Shown: positions 32,349 to 42,366, numbered from the stretch's first letter. The stretch is DNA of 64,000 bases from Lewinellaceae bacterium (GCA_020636105.1 JACJYL010000001.1:3472001-3536000), one strand, 5' to 3'. Notes: generated by a model from the sequence alone, not told the origin. Translations and numbers: made by a program.

Positions 32349-35045
32349 ATGGCCGACACCAAAAAGAAACTTTACGCCCTCCTCGTAGGCATTGACCAAT
32401 ACCAACCCAATGTACCCATAATGCCGGGTTGCAAATTCGGCCCCTTAGCCGGCTGTGTCAATGATGCGAATACTATGCTCAATTACCTGAAAGCTGAAGA
32501 TGGTTTTGACCTTCATTTCCTTTTTTTGAAAAATGAAGAAGCGACCAAAGAGGCAGTGTGCGGAGCCATGAGGTCGCACCTCGGCCAGGCCGGTGAAAAT
32601 GATGTAGCACTTTTTTATTATTCCGGTCACGGCATCCAGGAATATGCAGACCCTGAAGTGTGGCGGGAGGAAACTGACGGGCGACTGGAATGCCTGGTTT
32701 GTTATAACGAAACAGCAGACAAACCCTGCCTGCTCGCCGATAAAGAATTGCGTTACCTCATCCATGAAATAGCCCAGGGCACCCAGGCGGCTCCCAAAGA
32801 AAAACCACCCCATATCCTTACCATGTTCGACTGCTGCCATTCCGGCGACAATACCCGAAACGGGTTTATGAGCAATAACGATACCCGCGAACGCCGCATC
32901 AAGTGTGTCGCGCCCCAACGCAACTGGTCGGATTATGTTTTTAAGGACGATCTGAATATTTCCGAACTCAAAACAAAACCGCTTTCCCAAATCCTTCCAG
33001 AAGGGATACACCTGCATCTTTCAGCCTGCGAATCCGATGAATCGGCCCTGGAAGTCAACGGTAAAGGAGTGTTCACCTCCTATCTGATCAATATTCTCAA
33101 GCGGGCCCGCGGCAACATCACCTATTACGACCTGATGAGCCAGGTGAGGCATTATTTGAAAAATACTTTTGTGCAAAAACCACAACTGAGGCTTCCCGGT
33201 GAAGATTCCAGCGGCAATTTCGCCATATTTCTCAATAAATCAGTCGCGGAACAACCCCTTTACGGGAACGTCATTTACAACTTTAAAAACGGATGGGTAC
33301 TCGACATGGGCAGCCTTATGGGTATTTCCCAACAAACGAGAAGTGTGGAGGTAACCGGCTCCAATGGGGAATCTTTTACCGCAAAGATCCAACGCATCCT
33401 ACCCGACGAAACCTGGCTCAAATTCCGTCCTGCGGATACGCCCGACCCGAAACAGGTGTACCAGGCCACCGTAGAAGGCATCATGGCGCATCCGGTAAAA
33501 TTATTTGTCAACAATTACGATGGGAAAGCCGAAGCCATTAGGGAAATACTGGAAAAATTCCAGGAAAACACCCAAAACATCGTGCTGGAGGAAGCGGAAG
33601 AAAAAGCCGATTACAGCCTGCAAATCCGTGGTTTTAGTTATTACATTACCAAACCTTTAGATTCCTTCAGGCCTTTGATAAAACCCGTCGCCTTTGATGC
33701 TCCGGATGCCATCGGCACGCTCGTCAATTATTTACGCCACATTTCACAGTGGGAATATGTACGTAGACTGAAAAATGCGCATACCTACCTTTTTCGGGGA
33801 AATCCGATTGCTGTGGAAGCCTTTCTCGGTGGGCAAAACGGCTCCCCAATAGAGATAGAATCCGGCACCATCAACCTTCACCCACTGCAGCAGACCGGCG
33901 GAAATTGGGGGGGGAAAGTAGCCCTGAAACTGACCAATACTTTTACCAAAAAATTATACGTCAGTGCACTTTATCTGCCCATCGAATTCAGGGTTTACCT
34001 CAAAGGCATCGAGCCACAGGTTTATGGCCTGGAAGCCGGGGAATCGATTTGGTTGTTCAATTACCGGCAAGGGGAGATAACATTTTCCATTGATGAAATC
34101 GCCAGGAATTACAACTGGGCATCGACCGTGGACTTTTTTAAAATCATTGTGAGCACCGCTCCCTTTGATGTTGCCCGACTGGAGAAAAAAGCATTGCCTA
34201 AACCTGCTTTACTGAGTGACGATCACCGTGGGACAACCAAAGGACTGGATATTGATGAACCACAGCCAGCATTGGAAGGCGATGACTGGACCACCCAGGA
34301 CATTACGTTAAAATTCCACAATCCTTTGTTTAATAAAGCGGAAAAAGATACCCTTCTCGAAATGCTAACAGTGGGCTCCATGAGTGGTTTTGCCACCCAA
34401 CTCTTTTTTGAAGAAAATGAAGGATTTGAATTAAAACTCAGGAAGGAGATTCAAATAGACGAAGGCGCCGCAGCTATCGGATCTATTGAAAAATTCGCTG
34501 CTGAAAAATCCTCAGAATTTCAGGCACAGATGTTCAAAAAGCAAAAAGGCCTTTATAAAAATGTCAAAACGATGGTCACCCTGGGCGACAGCTGGCTTCA
34601 CGATGATTCGGTCAGGAACTTATCGGCCAGGTTTAGCGGATATTACAATGTTTTGCCAATTAAAGGTACCTTTGAGAGGGCCGATGAACTCGAAAAACAA
34701 CTGGTCAACAACAAGGGGCAAACAGTCGTCATTAGCATAGGACTGAAAAATATCCTTGCCGGAAAAACGGAGCCCGTTTTGGAACGAATAGAAAAGTGGG
34801 TAAAACTGTTGGAGGACAGTCCGGTTATGGTTCACGGGTATGATTATTTCAATGAACAGCAAGCTACCCGTTCCGCCATTGACCAGTTTAATGAGTCCTT
34901 GAAGGCCTTGTCCGGGAATTATCCGAACTTTAAATATATTGACCTTCGCGGCAGCCTCAAACCAGAACAATGGGCATCCGAAACTCTACCCAATGAAGAT
35001 GGTTTTGAAAAACTGGCAGGTCAATTTTTGGCGCTCTTAAAATAA
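32349..35045 (+). CDS. caspase-family (C14) protease with C-terminal SGNH-like domain
   Basis: 898 residues. The caspase domain fills about 1-295: it opens KLYALLVGIDQY, with VALFYYSGHGIQEY (catalytic His near 96) and TMFDCCHSGDN (Cys near 162). The middle has an unassigned domain with repeated beta segments (about 300-620). From about 735 on is an SGNH/GDSL-hydrolase-like fold with MVTLGDSW, but the Asn block is ISIGLKN and the last block DGFEKL has Glu where the catalytic His is expected, so it is probably not an active esterase. No signal peptide. It is 133 bp behind the LRR-Roc-COR-CHAT gene. Inferred role: executioner or processing protease of the same locus. Confidence 0.85.
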   Translation: MADTKKKLYALLVGIDQYQPNVPIMPGCKFGPLAGCVNDANTMLNYLKAEDGFDLHFLFLKNEEATKEAVCGAMRSHLGQAGENDVALFYYSGHGIQEYADPEVWREETDGRLECLVCYNETADKPCLLADKELRYLIHEIAQGTQAAPKEKPPHILTMFDCCHSGDNTRNGFMSNNDTRERRIKCVAPQRNWSDYVFKDDLNISELKTKPLSQILPEGIHLHLSACESDESALEVNGKGVFTSYLINILKRARGNITYYDLMSQVRHYLKNTFVQKPQLRLPGEDSSGNFAIFLNKSVAEQPLYGNVIYNFKNGWVLDMGSLMGISQQTRSVEVTGSNGESFTAKIQRILPDETWLKFRPADTPDPKQVYQATVEGIMAHPVKLFVNNYDGKAEAIREILEKFQENTQNIVLEEAEEKADYSLQIRGFSYYITKPLDSFRPLIKPVAFDAPDAIGTLVNYLRHISQWEYVRRLKNAHTYLFRGNPIAVEAFLGGQNGSPIEIESGTINLHPLQQTGGNWGGKVALKLTNTFTKKLYVSALYLPIEFRVYLKGIEPQVYGLEAGESIWLFNYRQGEITFSIDEIARNYNWASTVDFFKIIVSTAPFDVARLEKKALPKPALLSDDHRGTTKGLDIDEPQPALEGDDWTTQDITLKFHNPLFNKAEKDTLLEMLTVGSMSGFATQLFFEENEGFELKLRKEIQIDEGAAAIGSIEKFAAEKSSEFQAQMFKKQKGLYKNVKTMVTLGDSWLHDDSVRNLSARFSGYYNVLPIKGTFERADELEKQLVNNKGQTVVISIGLKNILAGKTEPVLERIEKWVKLLEDSPVMVHGYDYFNEQQATRSAIDQFNESLKALSGNYPNFKYIDLRGSLKPEQWASETLPNEDGFEKLAGQFLALLK

Positions 35046-35059
35046 ATAATTCAAACACT

Positions 35060-37417
35060 ATGATGGCCTCTATAAATAAATTGAACAACCTCCGTCCAAC
35101 AAAAAAACTACTTTATATTATTCCTCTTTTGGGACTATTGTTCATGCTTTTTCCCAAACCGATTTCAGGGCAGGACCTCTTTCCCGATTCCGGGGAAGTT
35201 TTCCGCGATGATGTGGTGCCCAGGATTGACATTATCATCCCCCAAACTTCACTGAATACGATGTTGGCGGCCGGCAATGAACAAAGCGATTATCTTTGGC
35301 AGGCTACTTTTATCTTCGATAATGGAACCATCCGGGACACCCTGGAAAATGTGGGTTTCAGATTGCGGGGAAATACCTCAAGATATGCCGCCAAAAAGTC
35401 TTATAAAGTTTCTTTCAATACTTATGAACCCGGAAGAAAATTTTACGGACTGGAGAAGATGAATCTCAATGGGGAACACAACGACCCCACCATCATGAGG
35501 TCAAAAGTCTGCTGGGACCTGGTCAGGGCAATGGAAGTACCGGGATCCCGTTCCAATCATGTCAATCTTTACGTCAATGGTAATTATTTTGGCGTTTACA
35601 TCAATGTAGAACACATCGATGAAGAATTTGTCGATCTGAGATACGGCACCCAAAGCGGCAACCTGTACAAATGTCTCTGGCCTGCCGATATGAATTACCT
35701 GGGCAATGACCCCAATGCTTACAAACTGGAATCGGGAGGAAGAAGAACCTATGATCTCATAACGAATACGGAACAGGATGACTATTCAGATCTTGCCAAC
35801 CTCATTGATGTCCTCAATAATACCCCGGCACAAGACCTGCGCTGTGCCCTGGATCCTATTTTTAATGTGCCTTCCTTCCTGCGGGCGATGGCTTTTGATA
35901 TCCTGAGTGGCAATTGGGACGGTCCCCTTTTTAACAAAAATAATTTCTACCTGTATCACGACCCGGTTTCCGGAAAATTTCAATACATTCCTTATGACCT
36001 CGACAATACACTGGGCATCGACTGGTTCAATATCGACTGGGGCACCCGGAATATTTACACATGGGCGAATGAAGGAGAACCGCGCCCTTTGTATTGGAAG
36101 ATCCTGGCCGTTGAATCCTACAGGGAGTTATTTTCCTTTTACATGAAAGGTTTCCTGGAAAATCAGTTCAGTTCGGCCGTTTTATTCCCGCGCATTGATG
36201 CCCTCAAATCCCAGATCACCCCCTTTGTTCCTTCCGACCCCTATTACCCGCTTGATTATGGTTTTTCTTTCGATGATTTTAATGATGGCTTCACCAGTGA
36301 ACTCCCCTGGTATCATACCAGTTACGGATTAAAACCGTTTCTGACCAATCGCAATTATTGGGCAGACCTTCAGTTGGACGAAGATATACATCCCATCATT
36401 TTCAATGCTACAAACAACTATCCCGGTTTTGGGGAAAACATTTTGGTTACCGCCAGGGTCACGGATACCAATCCGGTGGCCAGTGTTGAAGTTTGTTATT
36501 CCGTCAATGGGGCGGGATTCAGTTGCCTTGCATTATTGGATGACGGACAAAACAATGACGGTCCTGCCGGTGACGGCATTTATGGTGGGAACTTATCTCC
36601 CGTAAACGAAATGTCCTTGATTGAATATTACATCAAGGCCACCGACGTTGCCGGCTGGCAAAGTCAGTATCCCCTTTGTGAAAATAAAAAGATATACATG
36701 GGTTACCCGTCGGCCCCGATTTACATCAATGAAGTGATGGCTGCCAATGAAACCACCCATACCGATGAAGCCGGCGAATTCGAAGATTGGGTTGAATTGT
36801 ATTACACGGGAAGTGAGCCGTTGTACCTTGGAGACAAATATTTGTCTGACAATGAAGATAATCCCACGAAATGGAAATTCAACAACACCTGGATCTATCC
36901 CGGTCAATTCAAGATCGTCTGGCTGGATGATGATGTGGACCAGGGGCTGTTTCATGCCAATTTCAAACTTTCCGCCTCCGGGGAGTTTATCGGTATTTTC
37001 AATAATGAAAATTACGGCTACAGCCTGATCGACGGGTTCTCCTTTGACCAGCAGACACCCGACATCTCCTATGGCCGGATTCCCAATGGAACCGGGCCGC
37101 TCGTTTTTATGGAGCCCACGCCCGGGGCTTCAAATGCTCCTGATGCGACGGAGAACCCCGGGTTTCCTGACCCAATGGTGATTTATCCCAATCCTTTCAA
37201 CAAAGATTTTTATTTTTTAATAAATGAATCGGAAGGAAAGCCCCTCCGATGGCAATTAACGGATACTTCGGGAAAGGTTCTTTTTGAGCAAAATCAATGG
37301 ATAACATCAGAAAAGGTAACCGTTGAAACAGGCCATTTAAGTAATGGCGTTTACCTTTTAATGGTGGAAACTGCCGATGGAAGGCGCCAAACCGCTAAAG
37401 TGGTGAAGGTGAAGTAG
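35060..37417 (+). CDS. CotH kinase-family protein with lamin-tail and T9SS domains
   Basis: 785 residues with a signal anchor near 18-37 and a likely cleavage after ISGQ. The CotH-like domain spans about 50-400, with VGFRLRGNTSRYAAKKSYKV, GLEKMNLNGEHNDPT and YIPYDLDNTLG (the DLD kinase-like metal motif). A lamin-tail domain follows (INEVMAANETTHTDEAGEFEDWVELY, about 555-660), and the end YPNPFNKDFYF to TAKVVKVK is a T9SS type A sorting domain. CotH-type proteins can phosphorylate proteins; the secreted form here may modify surface targets. It begins 14 bp after the caspase gene, so it may be cotranscribed with it. Confidence 0.85.
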   Translation: MMASINKLNNLRPTKKLLYIIPLLGLLFMLFPKPISGQDLFPDSGEVFRDDVVPRIDIIIPQTSLNTMLAAGNEQSDYLWQATFIFDNGTIRDTLENVGFRLRGNTSRYAAKKSYKVSFNTYEPGRKFYGLEKMNLNGEHNDPTIMRSKVCWDLVRAMEVPGSRSNHVNLYVNGNYFGVYINVEHIDEEFVDLRYGTQSGNLYKCLWPADMNYLGNDPNAYKLESGGRRTYDLITNTEQDDYSDLANLIDVLNNTPAQDLRCALDPIFNVPSFLRAMAFDILSGNWDGPLFNKNNFYLYHDPVSGKFQYIPYDLDNTLGIDWFNIDWGTRNIYTWANEGEPRPLYWKILAVESYRELFSFYMKGFLENQFSSAVLFPRIDALKSQITPFVPSDPYYPLDYGFSFDDFNDGFTSELPWYHTSYGLKPFLTNRNYWADLQLDEDIHPIIFNATNNYPGFGENILVTARVTDTNPVASVEVCYSVNGAGFSCLALLDDGQNNDGPAGDGIYGGNLSPVNEMSLIEYYIKATDVAGWQSQYPLCENKKIYMGYPSAPIYINEVMAANETTHTDEAGEFEDWVELYYTGSEPLYLGDKYLSDNEDNPTKWKFNNTWIYPGQFKIVWLDDDVDQGLFHANFKLSASGEFIGIFNNENYGYSLIDGFSFDQQTPDISYGRIPNGTGPLVFMEPTPGASNAPDATENPGFPDPMVIYPNPFNKDFYFLINESEGKPLRWQLTDTSGKVLFEQNQWITSEKVTVETGHLSNGVYLLMVETADGRRQTAKVVKVK

Positions 37418-37449
37418 AACTTGATGTACAAAAATTAAGCACTATAGGA

Positions 37450-37525
37450 CACGGATTGAGGCGGATTAAACGGGTAGGAACGGATTTTTAGCCGTCATTA
37501 TTCGTTCAATCCGTCTCAATCTGTG
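37450..37525. terminator. long imperfect hairpin between convergent genes
   Basis: CACGGATTGAGGCGGATT (37450 on) pairs with CAATCCGTCTCAATCTGTG (to 37525), 19 of 22 matching over arms at 37450-37471 and 37504-37525. It lies between the ends of the CotH and lon genes. It lacks a clean T run, so it may be a repeat rather than a true terminator. Confidence 0.4.
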
Positions 37526-37545
37526 CTCCAGCGCCGGCGCGGCTT

Positions 37546-39948
37546 CTATTGCTCCAGCGCCAGATCCAGCACTTCCGTCATTTTGGTGACGTAGTGGAAA
37601 GTCATCCCCTTGATGTAATCCGGATTGATCTCCTGCACATGTTTTTCATTTTCTTTACAGAGGATAATCTCCTTCATGCCGGCTCTTTTGGCCGCCAGCA
37701 TTTTCTCTTTTATCCCTCCAACCGGTAAAACCTTACCGCGAAGGGTGATCTCACCCGTCATCGCAATAAACGGCCTTACGCGTTTGCCGGTAAAAACGGA
37801 GGTCAGGGCTGTCAGCATAGTGATACCTGCTGACGGGCCATCCTTTGGAATGGCTCCTTCCGGTACGTGTAAGTGAATATCGTTGGCCTCAAAAAGATCA
37901 GAATTTATGCCTAACTGGTCACTATGGGCCCTGATAAAACTCAAAGCGGTCGTGACGGATTCTTTCATGACATCTCCGAGGTTTCCAGTAAGGGTCAGTT
38001 TACCTTTTCCTTTATTGCGGCTTGCCTCGATAAAGAGAATGTCTCCCCCAACGCTTGTCCAGGCCAGGCCTACTGCTACACCCGGCACGTAAACTTCCTG
38101 GTACATGTCTTTTGAAAAGCGGGTAGGTCCGAGCATTTCGGGCAGATCCGCAACGGTTATATTCACATTATAAGGTTCATCCATGGCCACTTTCTTGGCC
38201 ACATGACGCATTACTCCTGCCAGCTGCCTGTCCAGGGCCCTCACGCCTGATTCACGGGTGTACAACTGGATGATCTTGGCGATCACATTGTCTTTAATTT
38301 TTACATGTTTGCCATCGAGTCCATGTTCGGCCCGTTGTTTCGGGATGAGGTGCCTTTTCGCGATCTGGACTTTTTCCTCCTGTGAATACCCGCTAATCTC
38401 GATGATCTCCATTCGGTCGAGCAGCGCCGGCTGGATGGTATTCAGCGTATTGGCCGTAGCTACAAAAAGAACCTTAGAGAGGTCGTATTCCAATTCCAGG
38501 TAGTTGTCGTGGAAGGTGGTATTTTGCTCCGGGTCGAGTACTTCCAGCAGGGCAGAAGAAGGGTCGCCCCGAAAATCTTTTCCCACCTTATCTATCTCAT
38601 CCAATATAAACACCGGGTTGGCGGATTCCGCCTTTTTCATAGACTGGATGATCCTGCCCGGCATGGCCCCGATATAAGTTTTTCTGTGTCCCCTGATCTC
38701 TGACTCATCGTGCAGTCCTCCCAAAGACATCCTGATAAATTTGCGGTTGAGCGCCCTGGCAATGGATCGGCCTAAGGATGTTTTTCCAACTCCCGGAGGG
38801 CCTACCAGGCAAAGGATTGGAGCCTTCATATCCCCTTTGAGTTTGAGTACCGCCAAATGCTCAATAATACGATCCTTGACCTTTTCCAGGCCGAAGTGAT
38901 CCTTATCCAATACCTCCCGGACTTTATTGAGATTGAAATTATCCTTGGTATACTTTTCCCACGGAAGGTCGAGCATCAGTTCGAGGTAACTCAGCTGGAT
39001 AGAGTATTCGGCTACCTGTGGATTCATGCGCCTCAGCCTGCCTATTTCTTTTTCAAAGGTTTTGGCTACATAAGCGGGCCACTTGGTCTTTTCAGCACGT
39101 GCTTCCAGTTTTTGAATATCTTCTTCGTGTGGATTTTGTCCTAACTCATCCTGGATGGTCTTCAACTGCTGATTGAGGAAATAATCCCGCTGTTGCTTTT
39201 CGATATCCCCACGAACCTTTGACTCGATCTTATCCTTCAATTCCAGTAGCTGAAGTTCCGTTTTGAGCTGCAGCAATACGGTGTTGGCTTTTTGATGCAG
39301 ACTGTCCGTTTCGAGTATCTGCTGTTTGATGGCAGGTTTTGCAGTAGAATTGGAAGCGATGAAGTTGAGTAAAAAGCTGGGGTTGTTGATGTTTTTCAAC
39401 ATTACTACCGCTTCCGAAGGAATATTGGGCGACAACTCGATAATTTGTTTTGCCTGATCCATGATAGTAGAAATCAGTGCTTCAAATTCAAGTTTATTGG
39501 AAGGCTGGATGTAATCCAACATCGTGATCTTGCCTTTCATGTAAGGCGTTTCGCTCACCAATTCATCTAATGCAAATCGTTTGCGCCCCTGGAGAATGGC
39601 GGTAATGGTACCGTCGGGCATGCGCAGCAGTTTTACAATCCGGGCAATGGTCCCCACATTATAAAGGTCCTCAATATCTGGTTCCTCTATGTGGGTATCC
39701 CTTTGGGAAAGTACTGCAATGACCCTTCCTTCCTCATAAGCTTTATTGATGGCCTGGATGGACCGGTCCCTGCCTACGGTAATGGGAATGACAATCCCCG
39801 GAAAAAGTACCGTATTCTTCAGCGCGAGAATAGGTAATACAGGAGGAATATCTTCATCCTTATCAACATCATCTTCTTCCAGCGTGATCAATGGCAAAAA
39901 ATCTACTTCCTCATCGAATCCTTGCATATCTAATATATCTTCAAACAT
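37546..39948 (-). CDS. lon: ATP-dependent Lon protease
   Basis: 800 residues. The N-terminal LON substrate-binding domain spans about 35-230 (LPILALKNTVLFPG), followed by a coiled linker. The AAA+ core has Walker A GPPGVGKTSLGRSIA near 382 and FILDEIDKVG for Walker B. The protease domain has DGPSAGITM near 706 (catalytic Ser) and GGIKEKMLAAKRAG near 749 (catalytic Lys). It degrades misfolded and short-lived proteins in the cytoplasm. It is monocistronic. The leader (39949-40140) holds a TGTCA-TAT-TGACA palindrome at 40006-40018 and an AT-rich hairpin. Confidence 0.95.
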   Translation of the reverse strand: MFEDILDMQGFDEEVDFLPLITLEEDDVDKDEDIPPVLPILALKNTVLFPGIVIPITVGRDRSIQAINKAYEEGRVIAVLSQRDTHIEEPDIEDLYNVGTIARIVKLLRMPDGTITAILQGRKRFALDELVSETPYMKGKITMLDYIQPSNKLEFEALISTIMDQAKQIIELSPNIPSEAVVMLKNINNPSFLLNFIASNSTAKPAIKQQILETDSLHQKANTVLLQLKTELQLLELKDKIESKVRGDIEKQQRDYFLNQQLKTIQDELGQNPHEEDIQKLEARAEKTKWPAYVAKTFEKEIGRLRRMNPQVAEYSIQLSYLELMLDLPWEKYTKDNFNLNKVREVLDKDHFGLEKVKDRIIEHLAVLKLKGDMKAPILCLVGPPGVGKTSLGRSIARALNRKFIRMSLGGLHDESEIRGHRKTYIGAMPGRIIQSMKKAESANPVFILDEIDKVGKDFRGDPSSALLEVLDPEQNTTFHDNYLELEYDLSKVLFVATANTLNTIQPALLDRMEIIEISGYSQEEKVQIAKRHLIPKQRAEHGLDGKHVKIKDNVIAKIIQLYTRESGVRALDRQLAGVMRHVAKKVAMDEPYNVNITVADLPEMLGPTRFSKDMYQEVYVPGVAVGLAWTSVGGDILFIEASRNKGKGKLTLTGNLGDVMKESVTTALSFIRAHSDQLGINSDLFEANDIHLHVPEGAIPKDGPSAGITMLTALTSVFTGKRVRPFIAMTGEITLRGKVLPVGGIKEKMLAAKRAGMKEIILCKENEKHVQEINPDYIKGMTFHYVTKMTEVLDLALEQ

Positions 39949-40005
39949 ATTTTTTTCTTTAGGCTTCTTATGCCGGAACTATAGTTTACTGTCCGGCTGT
40001 TGTAT

Positions 40006-40018
40006 TGTCATATTGACA
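40006..40018. promoter_or_regulatory. palindrome in the lon leader
   Basis: TGTCATATTGACA, a 5-bp inverted pair with a 3-nt centre, 58-70 bases before the lon start codon. It might bind a regulator. Further up, an AT-rich hairpin (CCCCAAAATTT..ATTGGG) lies at 40077-40101. Confidence 0.3.
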
Positions 40019-40160
40019 GTTTTCATTAAATAGGTTTTGAACAGAAAGAGGGCAACTTCCATGCCATCGACAAATAACCCCAAAATTTAAATTAAATTGG
40101 GTTTTATTGACACAAAGTTTTTGACAACATCAGACAAAAAGGCAGAAAAAAACATAAGTC

Positions 40161-40199
40161 ATCCCAAATTTGGGTTAACACCAAAATTTGGGATTTTTG
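40161..40199 (+). terminator. hairpin with T tract upstream of lon
   Basis: ATCCCAAATTT and AAATTTGGGAT (11 bp) enclose a short loop and are followed by TTTTTG on the plus strand. No plus-strand gene ends here, so its use is unclear; 40200-40380 holds nothing that I can name. Confidence 0.4.
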
Positions 40200-40380
40200 T
40201 GTGACTTGAGTTTATCAAACGAAGTAAAATTCTAGATGGAGCCTTAGTCAAAAAGCCGGAAGTGTGCTTTTTTGGGGGTCGAATTTCTCACAAATGCTGA
40301 TCAACGAATGAAAACATTGGAAAATCAATTGTTCCGCTATTGCGCCAGAAGGATTGACCCTGCCAGGCCTCAAAAAATAT

Positions 40381-40410
40381 CCCTAATTTTGTCAAAAGAC
40401 AAAATTAGGG
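40381..40410 (-). terminator. parE terminator
   Basis: CCCTAATTTTGTC-AAAA-GACAAAATTAGGG is a perfect 13-bp stem. On the minus strand it is followed by ATATTTTTTG, and it lies 34 bp behind the parE stop. Confidence 0.8.
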
Positions 40411-40443
40411 ATAACTCATGTTTGTCTGTTTGTTTTCAGAAAA

Positions 40444-42366
40444 CTACGCTTCCGTTATTTCCGATACCTCAGGCTCCTTTATGTCCGCTTCATTTTCTAT
40501 CAGGGCATTATCTACTATCTCGTCCAGCTCAAACCTCAGGTTTTCAATAATAAATTCTTGTCGTGCAGGCGTATTTTTGCCCATATAATAACTCAGAATG
40601 GCATCAATATCCGTTTCTTCATTCATCACCACCGGTTCCAGCCGAATGTTTTCTCCAATAAAATCTCCAAATTCATTTGGCGATATTTCCCCCAACCCCT
40701 TAAATCGGGTAATCTCCGCCTTGCCCCGAAGTTTTTCAACGGCATCCAGCCTTTCCTGTTCAGAATAACAATAAAAGGTTTCCTTTTTGTCGCGCACCCG
40801 GAACAAAGGAGTTTCCAGGATATACAAATGACCGTTCCTGACGAGTTCCGGGAAAAACTGCAGGAAAAAGGTAAGTAACAACAATCGAATATGCATACCA
40901 TCCACATCGGCATCCGTGGCGATAACCACCCGGTTGTAGCGAAGGTCATCGATACTGTCTTCAATATCCAGGGCGTGCTGCAACAAATTGAACTCCTCAT
41001 TTTCGTAAACGACCTTTTTGGTCAGGCTGTAACAATTCAAAGGCTTTCCCCGAAGGCTGAATACTGCCTGGGTCTGCACATCGCGGGCCTTGGTAATCGA
41101 ACCGCTGGCAGAATCCCCTTCTGTTATAAAAATGGTGGACCCCAATCTTTTTTCTTCATCGGTTTTTTTCGTTCCATCATTAAAATGGATGCGACAATCA
41201 CGCAATTTTTTGTTGTGAAGATTGGCTTTTTTGGCCCTTGTATTCGCCAGTTTTTTAATGCCGGCAATTTCCTGGCGCTCGCGTTGTGATTGCACGATAC
41301 GTTTTTCAACGGCGGCCCTCACTTCCGCATTGCGGTGGAGAAAATTATCGAGCTTTTCTTTGATGAAATGCCCGATGAAAGTCCTGATCGTAGGCCCGTC
41401 GGGTCCTACATCTGCTGATCCCAATTTTGTTTTGGTCTGGGATTCAAAAACCGGTTCCTCCACCCGGATACTGATGGCCGCCATGATGGAAGAAAGAATA
41501 TCTTTTCGGTGATAATTTTTATTGTAATGTTTTTGGATGGTTTCCACCACCGCTTCCCTGAAGGCATTGAGGTGGGTGCCGCCCTGTGTGGTATTCTGAC
41601 CATTCACAAAAGAATAATATTGCTCCCCGTAATGATTGCCATGGGTCATCGCCACTTCGATATCCTCTCCTATCAGGTGGATAATGGGGTAGCGCAGGTG
41701 TTCACTGGTCGTTTTGCGGTCGAGCAAATCCAGGAGCCCATTCTTGGAAACCAAAATTTTGCCGTTCAGGTTGATCTTCAGCCCGGCATTGAGGTAGGCA
41801 TAGTTCCACAACTGATTTTCTACATAGTCGAGGCGGAATTTGTATTTTTTAAAAATACCCAGGTCGGGTCTGAAAGAAATCAGGGTTCCGTTGCCTTCCT
41901 CCATCTTGACCACCTTGTGATCCTTTTTCAGTTCGCCCTGTTCAAACTCAGCGACTTTCCCTTTCCCCTCGCGCACTGCCTGCACCCTAAAGTAATCCGA
42001 CAATGCATTCACCGCCTTGGTGCCCACGCCGTTCAACCCCACAGATTTTTTGAACGCCTTACTGTCGTATTTCCCCCCGGTATTGATCTTGGACACACAA
42101 TCGATCACCTTGCCCAGCGGGATACCCCGACCGTAATCGCGAATCTCCACTGAGCCGTCCTGGATGGTCACATCAATGGTTTTCCCGTATCCCATGACGT
42201 ATTCGTCAATGGAGTTGTCGATCACCTCTTTCAGCAATACGTAAATCCCGTCATCGGGCGCTGATCCGTCACCGAGTTTCCCGATGTACATGCCCGGACG
42301 CATCCGGATGTGTTCCTTCCAGTCCAGTGAGCGGATATTATCCTCGTTATAAGTTACATTAGACAT
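40444..42366 (-). CDS. parE: DNA topoisomerase IV subunit B
   Basis: 640 residues, typical for ParE and shorter than most GyrB. The GHKL ATPase domain shows EVIDNSIDEYVMGYG near 47, DYGRGIP near 78 and GLNGVGTKAVNAL near 110. The TOPRIM metal site shows FITEGDSASGS near 415 and TDADVDGMHIRLL near 490. The SLRGKPLN box is of the topoisomerase IV type. It works with ParC to decatenate chromosomes. parC is not adjacent: downstream is a terminator. The leader carries an octamer array ending at the start codon. Confidence 0.9.
   Translation of the reverse strand: MSNVTYNEDNIRSLDWKEHIRMRPGMYIGKLGDGSAPDDGIYVLLKEVIDNSIDEYVMGYGKTIDVTIQDGSVEIRDYGRGIPLGKVIDCVSKINTGGKYDSKAFKKSVGLNGVGTKAVNALSDYFRVQAVREGKGKVAEFEQGELKKDHKVVKMEEGNGTLISFRPDLGIFKKYKFRLDYVENQLWNYAYLNAGLKINLNGKILVSKNGLLDLLDRKTTSEHLRYPIIHLIGEDIEVAMTHGNHYGEQYYSFVNGQNTTQGGTHLNAFREAVVETIQKHYNKNYHRKDILSSIMAAISIRVEEPVFESQTKTKLGSADVGPDGPTIRTFIGHFIKEKLDNFLHRNAEVRAAVEKRIVQSQRERQEIAGIKKLANTRAKKANLHNKKLRDCRIHFNDGTKKTDEEKRLGSTIFITEGDSASGSITKARDVQTQAVFSLRGKPLNCYSLTKKVVYENEEFNLLQHALDIEDSIDDLRYNRVVIATDADVDGMHIRLLLLTFFLQFFPELVRNGHLYILETPLFRVRDKKETFYCYSEQERLDAVEKLRGKAEITRFKGLGEISPNEFGDFIGENIRLEPVVMNEETDIDAILSYYMGKNTPARQEFIIENLRFELDEIVDNALIENEADIKEPEVSEITEA

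Noticed and set aside
40261..40300. Possible tRNA end (GGGGGTCGAATTTC) upstream of parE
   Set aside because: There are no matching acceptor or anticodon stems nearby.
41509..42153. Plus-strand open frame of 214 codons over parE
   Set aside because: It is antisense to the conserved GHKL domain of ParE, with no family features.
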